Shown here: positions 24,226 to 38,000 of the stretch, one piece after another
How positions within the stretch are numbered: position 1 is the first letter of the stretch
How the letters are laid out: each line of letters starts with the position of its first letter
Origin: Mytilus trossulus
Taxonomy: Eukaryota; Mollusca; Bivalvia; Mytilida; Mytilidae
DNA length: 64,000 nt
Reading direction: 5' to 3'
NCBI RefSeq assembly: GCF_036588685.1
Contig: NC_086382.1
Location: forward strand, 70,653,999 to 70,717,998
Program-made: the position numbers and the translations under genes
The notes under the pieces: generated by a model
What the model was told of the DNA's origin: nothing
The model's input: only the letters and a program-made list of their open reading frames with translations
Database searches by the model: none

Positions 24226-26491
24226 ACTTTATATAAATGAAACTGCAGCCTAACACATCAGAGTACATATATTCAACCTGCATTGTCAACACCATATTCA
24301 AAGTAAATAAAAATCAAATATTGAAATTTAAATGAATTGATTTATAAGTATTCAAAATGTTAATTACTTTTTGATTAGCTGTCTATTATATATTAAAATA
24401 TCAAATTACTTTTATATTGCAGCTACAACACTTTCTGTAGTCTTTGTCTACCAAATATAGAAATCAAGTGATATTCTGTGCAATGTCGATTTCATGTCAA
24501 TTAACTCAATTGTAAATATTATGAGCCACAGTGAAAAATACTAAATATTAGTTTTTCCCTGCAGATGCTTAAAATAAAACCAGATATATGTCCTATTTCA
24601 TCTGACAATCTGGGCAAGTTGTCTGTGGTGTCAGTAGAATGTCAGAAAGATAACTGAAAGGTTCAAGACAAATTTGTCTTAAATACACCATGATGTGCTA
24701 TTTATATTAGTAAATAGTTAGGCCATTCTCCTTCAATGATCCCTGGTATTTATATTAGGAAATGTTTATTGGCCATTCTCCTTTGATGATCCCTAGTATT
24801 CCTGATTCCTTTAAAAATATAAATGAAATTATTCAACAGTTCAAGCAGCTGGTAACCCAAAAAACAACTAACAAACTGTTCAAATCAAGCTCACATTTTC
24901 AGACCGGGTCTGACCATAATATTTAACTTCAGTCTATACTTTAAGTCATACTTCAGAACCATTTTCAAATCAGTAAAAAATTAATTAAATCTCATTTGCA
25001 ATATAATTTCTCTTAGAAACTAAAAGTCAAAGAGATAATTTAGGGACTCAATGACTATACATCAATAACTGTTTTGTATAAGATATATTACAATCAAATT
25101 CACTTCAAAGATGACTGACTGGTATCAAGTGTACAAGAGGGACCAGTAGAACAATCCCATGCTAACCTTGATACTGGTAAAAGTTCATCTGACTGGTATC
25201 AAGTGTACAAGAGGAACCAGGGGGAAAATGCTAGCATTAATTGACTTTGGTAAAAGTTCATTTTTGAAGTCCTTCTATAACATGTAAAGGTATATTGTGT
25301 CACAAAGGTAGCTATAGGACTGCAGTACAGATTGCTAAAGAAGAATCTGCTGCTGGCCCTAAATTCACAAACTTTTTTTATGTCCCTTAATTAAATGTAT
25401 TTTGAAATGGTGAGCAGTTTTAACCTTAAAACATACAACAATTGAACATTCCCTGAGTAACATGTATGAATGAAACCTACCAAACATGAAACATTTATAG
25501 AATCTAAGACAAGGACTTAAAGTAAGCATTAGCAGGACACACATAACAAAAGATTCCTCAAAGAATATGTCAACAATCATAAAAACCTGTTTTTTTAATA
25601 TTCAAAATTGACAACAACACTTCAAATGGTCTGCAATTTTATTTACTATGGCCTAAATGTTTTGCCTTTTTGTTTTTTAAATGTCATTTTCTGTTCATTC
25701 ACTAAATTTCATTAGTTATATAGTTAGTCAGTTATGCAATCTGGATTTTATCTTGGCAGTCCCTTTACAGAATAGTGAGTTCAATCTTGTACCTTTTAAT
25801 TGATTACCGTTGATTTGATACTGACTCCATTGTAAGATACCACACAATGGATGTTTAGCATGGTGTGGTTACATACAATTTCACTGTCCCATGTGACTTC
25901 AAACAGTAGAAATGGTAGAGAAATTAGATGAAATAAATATGTAACAGTATCATTATTCATACAGCAACAAAATGGGATGTTGATGATATATAAAACATTT
26001 CGTGTACTAAATTTCCCACTTCCATCTTAAAGATGATCTTAATTGCAAATAATCTTTAAAAGATATCAATTTCTGTTATTCTTTCTTTATTGGGTTGCTG
26101 TTTTGATAGCACCTACATCATACTTTCTACTTTATTGCACTTAAAAGAAATATGATTTGTCATTAAATAAAACAGCACCTCGATCATCCTAAGTTGAAGA
26201 TGTTAGGCTTTAAAAGTTTTACACAGCACTTCATATAATCAATATTTACAAGGGACACAACTCTTACAAAACTAATTGATGGGCACACTTAAGATTTTCC
26301 AACTTGTTAGAGACATTGCTGACAGAAATTAACCTATGAGATAAATATATTTGTCAAGAATTTTAAACATGAGAGCTAGTGATAACAAGACCAGATGAAC
26401 AGACTCATGGATGATGCCTGATCATTTGATCTTACCCACCATGTGTCGTGCTGGGGACAATATTGGTCATCAACATGCACCCCTAAAAACA
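24226..26491. other. Non-coding stretch with two small tandem duplications
   Basis: At about 24700-24800 a segment with GGCCATTCTCCTTCAATGAT occurs twice about 52 bp apart. At about 25112-25260 a segment with GACTGGTATCAAGTGTACAA occurs twice about 80 bp apart. No gene is supported; the 71-residue minus frame at 25365-25580 has no recognisable domain. Confidence 0.45.
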
Positions 26492-26639
26492 TAGGCAGAT
26501 CTAGGGTGGGGGGGCAGGTCCCCTTTTCGTGGAAAAAATTTGGTTGATTTTATAGGGAATCACTGAGGCATGACTGGAGCAGGCCCCTCCTTAGTTCAGT
26601 CAGTGCCCACCTTTATGAAAAGTTCTAAATCCCCCACTG
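26492..26639 (-). mobile_element. MITE, GTGGCGGATC-ended family (copy 2, reverse)
   Basis: Reverse orientation relative to 1549. Starts AGGCAGATCTAGGGTGGGGG and ends TTCTAAATCCCCCACTGA. The internal words AATCACTGAGGCATGACTGG and AGCAGGCCCCTCC match the other copies in reverse. Confidence 0.75.
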
Positions 26640-27962
26640 AAAAATGATTTTGTTTCCGTTGGCTTTGTATGCAGAAACTTCCAAACTCACAAAATCAAAT
26701 ATACACAAAAATGAAAGTTTTCCTAAATTTATGAAAATTGAAACCCAAAAAATAAATGAATCCACAATATAAGAATCCTTAAACCTTAAATCTAAAAAAA
26801 TTAAGTAAACAATGTTATTATATCTTCAAAATTAACTAACTTTGAACATTATCTTGGGAAAGACAGTTTGTTAATCTAAACCAATCTCTTTTAGCACCTT
26901 TCCCCGCCCCCCTCCTCAATAACTCTTTTGTAAACCATGTTAAAATACCACAGAAAAAAACTCACCTACCAGCCAATTTGTTTCTCTTGTATTATAGAGA
27001 TGTTCCAGAGAATAAAGCCAGGTTAATTACAGGTGTAAAAACATCATTACATCCAATTGTATACAAAAAATTCTAGGTAGGAACAGAAAATCACTCAATA
27101 TCCTATATCACGGAAATTTTATTACCACTAGTAATGGCTAATCATGTAATAATTGTTAGGTCACTGCACATCAAAACTCACAATTCATTGGAATTCATTC
27201 ATTTGGATTTTGGATAAAAATGAAATTCAAGCATTTATTAAAAAACAAAGTTTGAAATTAACATCGCCTGAATGAAATATGTCGTATATTAGTTACATTT
27301 ATTTGAATCATAACGGATAAATTAATGCACTAAAAGTCCCATCAAAACTTCACACAATGACTATCATCACCATAAAAGTAATATGATTAAAGAAATCTAA
27401 TAAAATTTGAAATTTTAATCTCTAACTACAAGTTTTGTCCATTTATAACTCCTCCTTGAATCGATATCTGATTGATAACTAACACATACTTTATAAAGTA
27501 TCATAATATCCACGTTTTGTGATAAAAGTTCAAATTCACATGTATTCCAACTATCAGGTTAATTAATAAATGTCATTAGAACTATAAAATAACAGGGATA
27601 AGTCAGGCGATGACTATTTAATACACATCTGTACCCAGAACAATATAAATTGATTATTTATGGCAATTATAATATTTTGTTCCTCCTAATTATTCCAGTA
27701 TTACCCTATAATTGAATATATGATGTTTGGGACATAGTTCTTCTTTCCACTGGTCACATAAACTTAATGGAATTACAGTATTTGTTATAAGTTATTGGCT
27801 TTTGTTGAGAGACATGAGATAACCCAGTACTCCACAAGATATCAATACTGATAAATAATTCATTTTAAAAATTCTACCTTTACACTGAGACTATCTATCA
27901 AACCATTTCAGGGTTATACTGGCTGACTTTTGTTACTCCAAAATATATGATGATGATCTAAA
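26640..27962. other. Non-coding AT-rich stretch
   Basis: No gene or repeat recognised. Confidence 0.4.
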
Positions 27963-28100
27963 CAGTGGCGGATCCAGAACTTTTCCTAAGGGGGGGCCTG
28001 CTCCAGTCATGCTTCAATGATTCCCTATGTAAGCAACCAATTTTTTCCCACGAAAGGGGGGGCCCGGGCCCCCCAGCCCCCCCCCCCTGGATCCGCATAT
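27963..28100 (+). mobile_element. MITE, GTGGCGGATCC-ended family (copy 3)
   Basis: Starts CAGTGGCGGATCCAGAAC and ends CCCCTGGATCCGCATATG. It has the best-preserved inverted termini of the four copies, with long G and C runs inside both ends. Confidence 0.8.
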
Positions 28101-28455
28101 GCTAAAGGTGACCTTCATAAAATATAGGAATTGTGAATGAAGGGTTGAAATAGAACTCCTTATATGGAGTGTAAAAGATGATATATATAATGGTGTCACA
28201 AAACGCTGCCATTTTCAAAAACAGGTTACAAGTTGGCTGAGGTTGCACTCAAGAAGCAGGTTGTTAAAAAGCTAAATATATTGAAGCACTTTTGATCTGA
28301 TTCCAGAAGCAATAACATCTTACCCAAATTTACTTTCAGAACATTTCACTTTTCCATTTATTGTATTAAACACTTTCATTAACATGAATATTGAACACAG
28401 CAGAAAAAGAACTGTCCTTTAATTTACCTTAAGCTTCTAAGGTCAAAACTTCTAA
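28101..28455. other. Non-coding AT-rich stretch
   Basis: No gene or repeat recognised. Confidence 0.4.
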
Positions 28456-28862
28456 AAATAAAGTGCTGCGCCATGAGCACACCTGTCATTTTTTCAAAGA
28501 ATGAAGTTCCATAACTCCTCAATGTCATATCAGAGAATTTATAGTAAAACTAAAGGTAGGTTATTTCAAAAGGTGTAAACCAACCAGTCTCCACAGCAAT
28601 TTTGAGTTATTGTCGGAAAACATTCAAATCCCCCCTTTTTTATGAATAAAATCTCACAACTGGAAAATGTAAAATGTAAAATTTAAAAAAATTGAAAAGG
28701 GAGCTTAAATCAATAACTATAAAAAATACACCAAAGTTTGATGCAAATTAATTGGTTAAAGAGTTTTAGAGTTATTGTCCAATATGTTGACAGATCGACT
28801 GAGGGAGGGACAATGGACTATACCATAATACATCCGGCCAGTATTAAAGTTGATAAACTATA
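28456..28862 (+). mobile_element. Diverged pearl-like element related to 19685-20726
   Basis: Begins AAGTGCTGCGCCATGAGCAC and ends GACTATACCATAATACATCC, matching the left arm and the pre-palindrome sequence of the 19.7 kb element. The ACGG tract is reduced to GATCGACTGAGGGAGGGACA and the terminal palindrome is lost (GGCCAGTATTAAAG). An old copy. Confidence 0.55.
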
Positions 28863-29857
28863 TAGTTTTGCAGCCTCACCAGACATTGTCATGCAATGTT
28901 GATGCTTTATTCACTCTTGATATCAAGAACAATAAATGTATATTGGTAAAACAAATCTGGTGACCTCCATTTATTTTCCTTTCATTGAAATGTCAAAACA
29001 TATTTTTGGATTTTCAATTTTATAATTCTTGATCATGTTGATAGTCCAATTGAAATTAGTTTAGACAAGTAAATAAAAATTATCAAGTGAACTGAATTTT
29101 AAGTGAATCATCCAGAACCTTAAATCTGTAGCTTAATCATTTTATGCCTAGCTATTTCATAAATTGTACTAAAATTCATTGAAGTTAAACTCTCTAGATG
29201 TTTGAAGAGTTTCCACTAATCACTAAAGATCATGTCATGCTTCAATTGTTTGTCTGTATACAATCAATTGCTTCAGGAACCCTATAATCTTGTCATCTTT
29301 ATATTTATATTAATCATGATTGATATATTTATGACTGACATAAGTGAAAAAAGTACAAAATACAACACATGATTTAATATTACTATAAACAGCAATTTAA
29401 AAGTGACACAGTATTTTAGGAGAAAAGTCACAGTTTGTTAGTTATAAAGATCAATATAAATGTGAAATAAACTTTGACGTCTTTGTTTTCAGATAAATAT
29501 TTACCTTTAAGTTAAAAAATCCAATGTTAAAATCAAAACAGTCAAGATTAAATCTTCTTGACTGACTAATACTTTAGTGAATCGTGTTACATAAATGTGT
29601 AGTATTTGTTTTGGGAGGACTAACAACGATATAGAACACAAATACAAATTCATAGGGTTAAAATATCTTAATTGCGTGTTCTCATATGATAAGGGTGTTG
29701 ATACACTTATGTTTTAAATGGGTGTACCTGAAATCCAAGATTCGCCAATTAAGATTTCACCTTCAATCAGATAAATATGTGATATCTATTGTGTAACTTT
29801 ATGATACAGTATAAACAGCCTCATTTTTAGGCCCTTTATATAATTATAGTGCTTGCT
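28863..29857. other. Non-coding AT-rich stretch
   Basis: No gene or repeat recognised. Confidence 0.4.
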
Positions 29858-29992
29858 GTTTGGTGTGAGCCAAGGCTCTGTGTTGAAGGCCTTAGTTTGA
29901 CATATATATTTGTTTACTTTTTATACATAATGTGACTTGGATGGAGAGTTGTCTTATCGACACTCATACCACATCTTCTTACTTATTTCTCA
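29858..29992 (+). repeat. Dispersed mussel repeat ending ACCACATCTTCTT (forward)
   Basis: Reads GCTTGCTGTTTGGTGTGAGC, CAAGGCTCTGTGTTGAAGGC, then GGATGGAGAGTTGTCTTATC and ACTCATACCACATCTTCTTAC. Same family as 5921-6245 and 59604-59730 in the opposite orientation. Confidence 0.75.
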
Positions 29993-30035
29993 TAATTTCA
30001 GTGAAGAAGTTGTGTTTTACTGTTACTGTAATAGT

Positions 30036-30310
30036 TATTATCGCTATTTTGTGCATTTTTCCTTTGGTCTTTTTTTGTGATAATTTTCATATCATGCTTC
30101 ACGCTTGATATGGAAAAATTATCGCCAGAAACTAAGGAAACCACGTGGTGTTGCTAACGAAATTGACATTGAAATTGACAACGTCGTCATAGGTAAAATA
30201 GCGATAAACAGATTATCATTGGTCATCTCAACTCGATTGCTTTTCTCACTTTCGCTGTTCCAGCTCAAGTGAGAAAATCAATCTTGTTGAGATAATCAAC
30301 GATAATCTAT
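30036..30310. mobile_element. Multi-hairpin foldback element
   Basis: Three nested inverted pairs are visible. TTATCGCTATTTT near 30038 pairs with AAAATAGCGATAA near 30196. GATAATTTTCATATCA (30079-30094) pairs with TGATATGGAAAAATTATC (30106-30123). A 41-bp arm at 30211-30251 pairs with 30267-30307, with 35 of 41 positions matching and a 15-nt loop. Non-coding; family unknown to me. Confidence 0.65.
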
Positions 30311-31859
30311 AATTATTGTTAGTTATTATGACACCAACATCACAGATACTTCCTTGAATTAATTCAACAAAGGCAATTGGCCCCTGTCTCAAAACGTTTT
30401 TTTATAAACTGAATAATCAGCAGCCACTATATATATGTGACAGTTCAAGTTTATTCAAACCCTTTCAGATCACCTGATATAACAGCCATGTTTTAGCATC
30501 ATATTGGATTATATAAATCCCATTCTGATTGAGTGACATTCCATCGCTAGAACAGCACTTACTAGTTTATACAGCAAAAAGCAAAATTTGCATATATATG
30601 TATAAACAAGTCTAAATTGAAAATAAGGTTCAAATGTATGATCGTGTTGGATAAAAACATATATATATATATATATCAGTTAATGAATAATAGTGCCATT
30701 TCATATGATGCTGAGTTATATAACTGCTGTACTGTTAATTAGGAAATTATTGCCCATATTTATTGCGAAAAAATTGGGACAGGGTTGTATAATGGCATTA
30801 ACTTACTGACATTTTGTTTTTTTGATATCTCATTAATGAGGGAGATTTTTCTTAGTATTGCAAAAATAATAATGACATTTTAGTGTAAAATTACACAATT
30901 GCAAAAAAAACCTGAATTTACAGTATTCAATGTCAAATAATACAAATTATTTTTGGATCTATGCACTTTTAGAACAAAAAGAGTTGTCTACACTTAAATA
31001 TACCAATACATCATGTTTTAAGTTAAAATAAAGCTGCTACTTTTTCTATTAATTTTTAGTTTTTTAAGAATTAAAGATTTGGGATCTTTGACAAACTGTT
31101 TAGGTTACACTCACAATGAGATCCCCCTCTTCATTGTAGAAAATCATCAGCTAAGCTTTCGATACATTTCTGTATACTAAAAGAAGCATGAAATTCATTC
31201 GATTTCTATATATGTTTCCTTTTTCAAAACTTTTTTAAATACATATATGTAAATAAATGCATATTTGTAAAAGATATTGAAAGACCATCTATGTATTATA
31301 TTATTAGCTTACATTGACCTCATGGGGACTTTTTTCAATCATTTACTGTAACCAAACAAAAAAACATTATGCCTGAACTTAGTTTGACTTACCACTTGTG
31401 TGTTTGGGAATCATGATGAACACTTCAGTATAGAAGACTCAGAAAAATATGTCTTGTTTAACTTTGTCACATCCAATGGTCTACAATATAATAAACACAG
31501 TTGTTTAAAATATAATAAATATACCTGGTACTGGTAAAAAAAAATAACAGTATAATGCTATAAAATAACCTGTAACTCGAATTTTATTTGTGTTAACTAA
31601 TTTGAATTAGTTTAATTCACATTCAAATTATTATACATCCGAACCTAATTTCTAATTGCAATGCTCATCAAATTGACATTATTGTTTGAACAGCATAACT
31701 TTTAATTCAAATATCAATCAATTAATTATAATTTAATTTGAATTACAATTTAAAGTGTCCACAACACAGTTAAATTAGTGAATTTACCCATTTGTATCAA
31801 CAAAAATACATTTACAATGCGATTTAGTCAGTTCAAATTTGATTTGAATTAAAAAAGAT
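30311..31859. other. Non-coding AT-rich stretch
   Basis: Contains a short AT dinucleotide run near 30658-30676 and no gene. Confidence 0.4.
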
Positions 31860-32712
31860 TGTAAGGGTTCTGCAGAACCCAGTGTCTCGCCTAATTTTGC
31901 TGAAAATCACAGGCTCAACAAAAATGAGTGAAAAAAAATAAAATCTTCTTCTTGATACTATCTTTTGATAATTGTCACAAGAAGCTTCTGTCCAAGTTTG
32001 GTAAAAATCCAGGATAGTTTATGAATCTAACTAATGCAGTCTGTATGTAATGTTAACTAGAAGAAAAACTAAGTCCATTTATAAATAATACAGATACCTA
32101 GGTACAAAATATTAACAAAATTTTCTTCTAGATACTAGCTTTTGATCATAAACAATCTTCTATCTAAGTTTGGTACAAATTAAAAGTAGTATAAGAAAGT
32201 TATTATTTTTTTTTTAATTTAACCACAGAGTGAATGTGTTGTTTCTTGGAAGAAAATCTAAGTCCATTTAAAATTAAGTAAAATACGGAAAAAAAAGGAT
32301 TTATTTTTTTACAAAATTTACTTCTTTATATTATCTTTTGATCATAAACAAGCATCTGTCCATGTTTGGTACAAACTCAGGATAGTTTAAGAAAGTTATT
32401 AAAATTTTAAAAACTTTAACCAGAGTCAATGTAATGTTTCCCCACAGAAAAACTAAGCCCATTTATAAGTAAAATACGGAAACAATGGAATTTTATTTTT
32501 ACAAAATTAACTTCTGAAAACTATCTTGTGAATATAAACAAGCTTGATCTGTCAAGGTTTGGAAGTAATCCAGTATAGTTTAAGAAAGTTATTATAATTT
32601 CAAAAACTTTAACCACAGAGTGAACATTTGTGGGCGCCGCCGCCGCGGACAACGACGGAATGTAGGATTGCTTAGTCTCGCTTCGTCGACAAAAGTCAAA
32701 GGCTCGACAAAA
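31860..32712 (+). mobile_element. Palindrome-headed pearl-like element (copy 2)
   Basis: Same family as 16455-17517. It opens with TGTAA and the perfect palindrome GGGTTCTGCAGAACCC at 31865-31880, then AGGCTCAACAAAAATGAG. About four diverged core monomers follow. The GAC block is replaced by GGGCGCCGCCGCCGCGGACA near 32632, and the right end reads GTCAAAGGCTCGACAAAAA. Non-coding. The 121-residue minus frame across its right end (32521-32886) is not a gene. Confidence 0.75.
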
Positions 32713-33021
32713 AAAGGAGAAGTGTGTGAACTTGATTATAGCTAATACGATTCCCATTCGATTCAAACTCAATTTGAATTTGATGTAAGTGTTGAAGAGG
32801 CAAAAATACCAATTATAAATGTACACGCAAAGTGGAAAGGGATTAATATAAGTTGCAAAACTTGTTTCCCAATCCACTATAAACAAATATGTTTAAACTA
32901 AATGTACATGTACAGTAAGTATTTTGTTATATCTAATGAATGTTGTTCCTTTTTTTATTATTGTTTTCGTCTTTGAATCCTGCCTGCAGTATATTTTTGG
33001 CTGTTGTTTAGGTCTTAAAGA
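32713..33021. other. Non-coding AT-rich stretch
   Basis: No gene recognised. Confidence 0.35.
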
Positions 33022-33180
33022 AATTAACTTTATGTATTTCAGGGTCTTTTATAGCAGACTATGTGGTATGGGCATTTCCTCATTGTTGAAGCTGTACAGT
33101 TATCTAAAGCTGTTAATTTCTTAAGTCATTTGGTCTCTTATGAAGAATTGTTTCATTGGCAGTCATACCACATCTTCTAT
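33022..33180 (+). repeat. Dispersed mussel repeat ending ACCACATCTTCT (forward)
   Basis: Contains TTTTATAGCAGACTATGTGG, TTCCTCATTGTTGAAGCTGT, CATTTGGTCTCTTATGAAGA and CAGTCATACCACATCTTCTA, which are the marker words of the family at 5921-6245 read on the other strand. Confidence 0.75.
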
Positions 33181-34735
33181 TTTCTATTTTTTTGGATCAT
33201 AGTCATAGCTTTCTGATAAACAACCGTCCAAGTTAAGGGCAAATTTATATAGGTAGAATAATAATCATCAAAAGTGAAAGTAGAACAGGGAGTTGTTAGA
33301 TCCAATATAAACAAGGTGTGGATACAGGAGAGGAATTTATTACAATCAGATTGAAGAATACACATTAAAGTTACTAATGCTTAGGCAAATAATATAACTT
33401 ACATCATAACTTATTTATCATTTTAAAATTATATTTTAAAGCTTTTAAAATTCAAGTTCATTACTTAGGCCGATCGTACAATATTTCGTGACCTGAAATT
33501 TTGTTTTGTATTTTGTATTTAAATTCAATGTGTGCATTACTACTGTAAATATAATATTTTATGTTTTTAAACCTCAGGCTATTGGAGTTTTACTTGTAGA
33601 AAGGGAAAAATAATGGTATATATCCATTACAACTTTATGATTTAAAAAAAAAAGATTTCATTGAAAGATTGAATCTGGTCTCCATAACAATAATATAAAT
33701 GTTACATACATGTTTGTTGTACAGGCAAAATATCTCTTTCAAAATCACAGAAAAAATAAATCCATAGAAAAAGTAAGAGATAACTAGATGACAGTTCCTA
33801 CATTGAAAACATTTCTCCAGTATATCATAACATAGGAGAAATAACTTCACTTTAAATATTTGAAAAATCTTGTTTAAATTCTTTAATCATATTATCTTAC
33901 AGATAAATATAGACTGATCTGTACGAAAACAATACATTGATTTTTAAAAAGTATTATATCATTCAAATAAGTCTAACATTTAAATTTTTGCTGATTGTTT
34001 GCTGTTCAGAATATTAGAAAGAGTCAAATTAGCTAGAAGGTTAGTCTATTCAACCATTCTGTTCACACCTTTTAAATCTTCCTGTGTCATAGCTCAACAA
34101 AAGTTAGATATTGTATCTATCACAATCTATTAACTTGTCTACCAGGTAATGGGATTTACCTCATATATCTAAAACCAAATAATTGACCATTGGTTTCTCC
34201 AAATAGGTAAAATTAAGAGCACATTTCTTTCTTAAACAAACGGTGCAAACAGTTGAGCACACTTATGTTTTGATCATTAGTTTGCAAAGTTTATGCAAAC
34301 TTCGACATACTATGCACTCGCTTGAAATGCATCTGCAGTTTGTTGTTTGTAAGTGCAAATGCTACATTTGTTTCTAACTTCAACGTGATTGAAAGAAGTA
34401 TTTGTTTCTTCCTTTTTTGTTAACCAACAACATGTGCATGCATTATTGAAAGTACAAACAGGGTCAGTAAAGACTTATTAAACGATGTATTTGTTTCTAC
34501 TTTTGTAGCGTTTAGAAAACAACAACAAACGCGACACTTTGTTTACAAAATTTTGATTAGAAAGAAATGTGGCCTGAATATCAATGTACTTTTACACTTT
34601 TGAAGTATGTTTAATAAAAACTCAGGGAACAGTTGCATATTGACACATCACAACCATTACTTTCAATGCATATTTAAGTTGGGTTCATGGTTTCAATCTT
34701 TGGTTTTATGAAATGTTTTGTGGGCTGTGTTTATT
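33181..34735. other. Non-coding AT-rich stretch
   Basis: No gene or clear repeat seen. Confidence 0.4.
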
Positions 34736-35047
34736 CAGTCCAGAAAGGACAAATGAATACATTGTCAGTCCAGAAAGGAAAAATGAATACATTAATGTCA
34801 GTACAGATAGGACATATGAAGACAATGTCAGTCCATATAGGACAAATGGATACAATGTCAATCCATATAGGACAAATGAATACAATGTCAGTCCATATAG
34901 GACAAATGAATACAATGTCAGTCCATATAGGACAAATGAATACAATTTCAGTCCATATAGGACAAATGAATACATTGTCAGTCCAGAAAGGACATATGTT
35001 TACAATGTCAGTCCAGAAAGGACATATATGTTTACAATGTCAGTCAT
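34736..35047 (+). repeat. 30-bp minisatellite, ten copies plus a partial
   Basis: The unit CAGTCCATATAGGACAAATG + AATACAATGT is repeated with period 30. Two units are longer (33 and 32 bp). The outer units on both sides carry CAGAAAGG where the central ones carry CATATAGG. Because 30 is a multiple of three, long frames stay open on both strands (for example a 10-residue period with SVHIGQMNTM). No start context, splice site or domain supports translation, so I treat it as non-coding. Confidence 0.85.
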
Positions 35048-38000
35048 TTAGATAGGACATGTGTATATAATCATGTCAATCAAGTTTACTAGTCCAATTT
35101 ATAATTTCTGTAAAGTACAAAAATCATTCAAAATAATGTATAATGTATAATGTATAATGTAAATTACACCTACCCCATATAATAGCTCACTGTTTTCCTT
35201 TTGATTGATTATATAAAACTTCTGTTTTTACCTGTTAGACATTGAAAGATTTTTAAAACTGATTTTAACCGGCTGTTTTTTAAATCTTGAGTGAGTCCAT
35301 AAAACTACTAATTGAGTTGGAGAATAGATATCCCTTTGAGACATAAAAGTGTTGCAAGGAATAAAATTCTACGCAGAGTGATAATTATTCTCCTTTTTGG
35401 TCTTCATCTAATTATAAACTCCTGATAGCTGTCTTCATAAAACTCAACTTTTTAAAAGTTAATCATATTCCTGTTGGAACTAATATTCAAAATGTAACAA
35501 CCATTGGGTTGAAACGGCAATATAATAATTGTCAAGTAAATGAATAAATAATCATTTTCTTATACTTTTGTACTAATATACTTTTGAAGAGCTTCTGCAA
35601 TACAATAAAAGCCATATAAAATACATAATAATATGCTCATAAACAGAAATCTTCTATATTTAATAAAGTGCACCTTTACATAAGATAGTTAGCTGTCGCC
35701 ATTTGTCAGACTTTGATCCTTTAATATTGACAGATTTTTATAACTTAACTCATATTTAAAGTAATACAAAAATTGAGGTGTCACAAATGACATTTATGAA
35801 CTTGATCATTTTTATTCTGTATTTTTTTTTATTTAAATCATTAATGAAGGTCAAGGTAGTCCTATTTTAGAGTGGACCTTTGTCTCTGAACTTGTTACAC
35901 CAACTGATTATTTAAAGATATTTTCCTTTATGATTATTTGTAGCCAAGATCTTGACGTTTTTGCAAAACTTGATAAAAGCTATATGTACCTTAACCTTAA
36001 AAAAATGTCAAGGTCAACTTTAAAATGCATCTTACAGTAACATAATGTCAAGGTCGACTTCAAAATGTATCTTACAGTAACAGAATGTCAAGGTCAAAAT
36101 ATATTATAATGCACAAACTGACAACAGATAATTTCCTTTTGATGCCAGTGCATGAAAAAAACTGTTTGAGACAGATGGTTAAAAAGAGGAATGTGAGAGA
36201 CCAGAAATAATATATATGTGACTGTATGTTCAAGAGACTTGTTTGTTTTTGATTGATCACTATGCAAATATTAGTGATAGGGTTTCATTTAATACAAATG
36301 CTGATCTTTTATTGGCTGAAAGGGGTAATATATGATTCTTCCATATGAAAAGGGCCACTAAATTTGTACTACCTTAAGAAAATGACTAAAGCAGTCCATG
36401 CCATACAATAGAAACCCAAGTCGTATGAACATGATGAAAGCAACCACAGTCTATAAAATAATTAGATCTGCATACCTTATCAATCAACATTATTTGGTAG
36501 TCTCTGTTTGTTAACTTCATGAGAGTTAGAAGTTTATTTTGACAACAAATTAGCTGTACGTCTTTATTATACATATTTATTTTCATATTTTTTATGGAGG
36601 GGGCCTGCGTCTTTCAGTTGATGTAAAAAATGTATCATAACTGATTTCACTTGGAATGATAATATACCTTTCATTTTTGTGGACAATTGCTGCTGATTGA
36701 TTTGCGTTTAAAGCTTAACTTTTTAATTTCAATATAGAAAGGAAAAGAAATATATAATCTGTAAGTCAAAAAAAACATTGCTTACATTTTTATTTATTCA
36801 TATTTAATGTTGCTACAATAATTATCAATTTTATAATTTAATAAAATACAGCACTGTTACTTTAGTACTTTTGAAATACAATCTGAATGTTGAACCATGT
36901 AGAAGCTAGAAGCCTTTGGATATTAATATATTTATAAACTGTCAACTGACTTTATATAAACTCAGAAATATGCATTCCAGTGGTCAACAGAATCTAAATG
37001 GCTTTATGTCTGAAGTATTGTGTGATAAGCATGGACAAAACTTACAGGGATTACTGTTATAGATCTGCTTTCCCAACTGATCAATGTGGATAAATGAATT
37101 CAATGACTAGTATTTGTACTACTTAAGTATATACAAATCCTTGACCAATTCAATGGAAACAAAACAGTCAACATTAAGATATACCTTTAGATTACCAATG
37201 ACCAGGTCCCTATGTTGGGAATATGTATACTAACAGTTTAATTGCTTAGACAAGCACTGAACCTATACTGAATTCTTCTTTGTCGATGAGTCAAGAAAGA
37301 CAATCCTCTTAACTCTTTGGGCCACATCAGAACAGAAATTGATTTTAGTTAAGTATGAGTTTCTTGGTTTATGGTGTTACTGTAAAGGTATTGATATTTT
37401 TTAACATACAGGTACACCTGTAAATAATGTACATATTACTTACCTAAATGAATCCCATTAGAAGTGACCCTTAGAAAGAGTGAACATACCAGAAAGGTAC
37501 CAGGTATTGAATGTATATAGTGCATGTACTAAAACAGTCTTCAATTTAAATATTCCTCTGATATGTGTATGAACTTTTCTTTAATACTAATTCTACTTGA
37601 TTTGTGATGTCCAGAACCATTTGTATATGTGTACACTGTTTTAAAGTAGCCTCAGGGTTTCAGGTAAATATTCATGTATGTATGTGTGAATTTTGTTGCA
37701 GGCATGGCCATGGACACTTAATTGACCACCTGGCAAACATATTATGCAACATCTAAAATTTGTTTTATAAAAAAAAATATTTTGACAAGATTTGAATTGA
37801 TCAGAACCATGGACTTATAGAACAGAGACATATATACACAGTATATGTCTCTGGTCAGAACAGTAACTACGGACGCCTTCGACATTTACTTCATACTTGT
37901 TTATCCAACAATTTACTGGAGAAAACGTTTTAACTTCATTTATTATTCACCATCTGTTTTGTTGTTGGCAACTATGGGACTGGTTGTCATTCTACACTGT

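Noticed and set aside
32521..32886. 121-residue minus-strand ORF with a poly-Ala stretch
   Set aside because: The Ala run is the GCC-rich tract of a pearl-like element; no domain or splice support.
34687..35055. 122-residue and 112-residue plus-strand ORFs with repeated peptides
   Set aside because: The openness is explained by a 30-bp minisatellite whose period is a multiple of three; no other evidence of translation.
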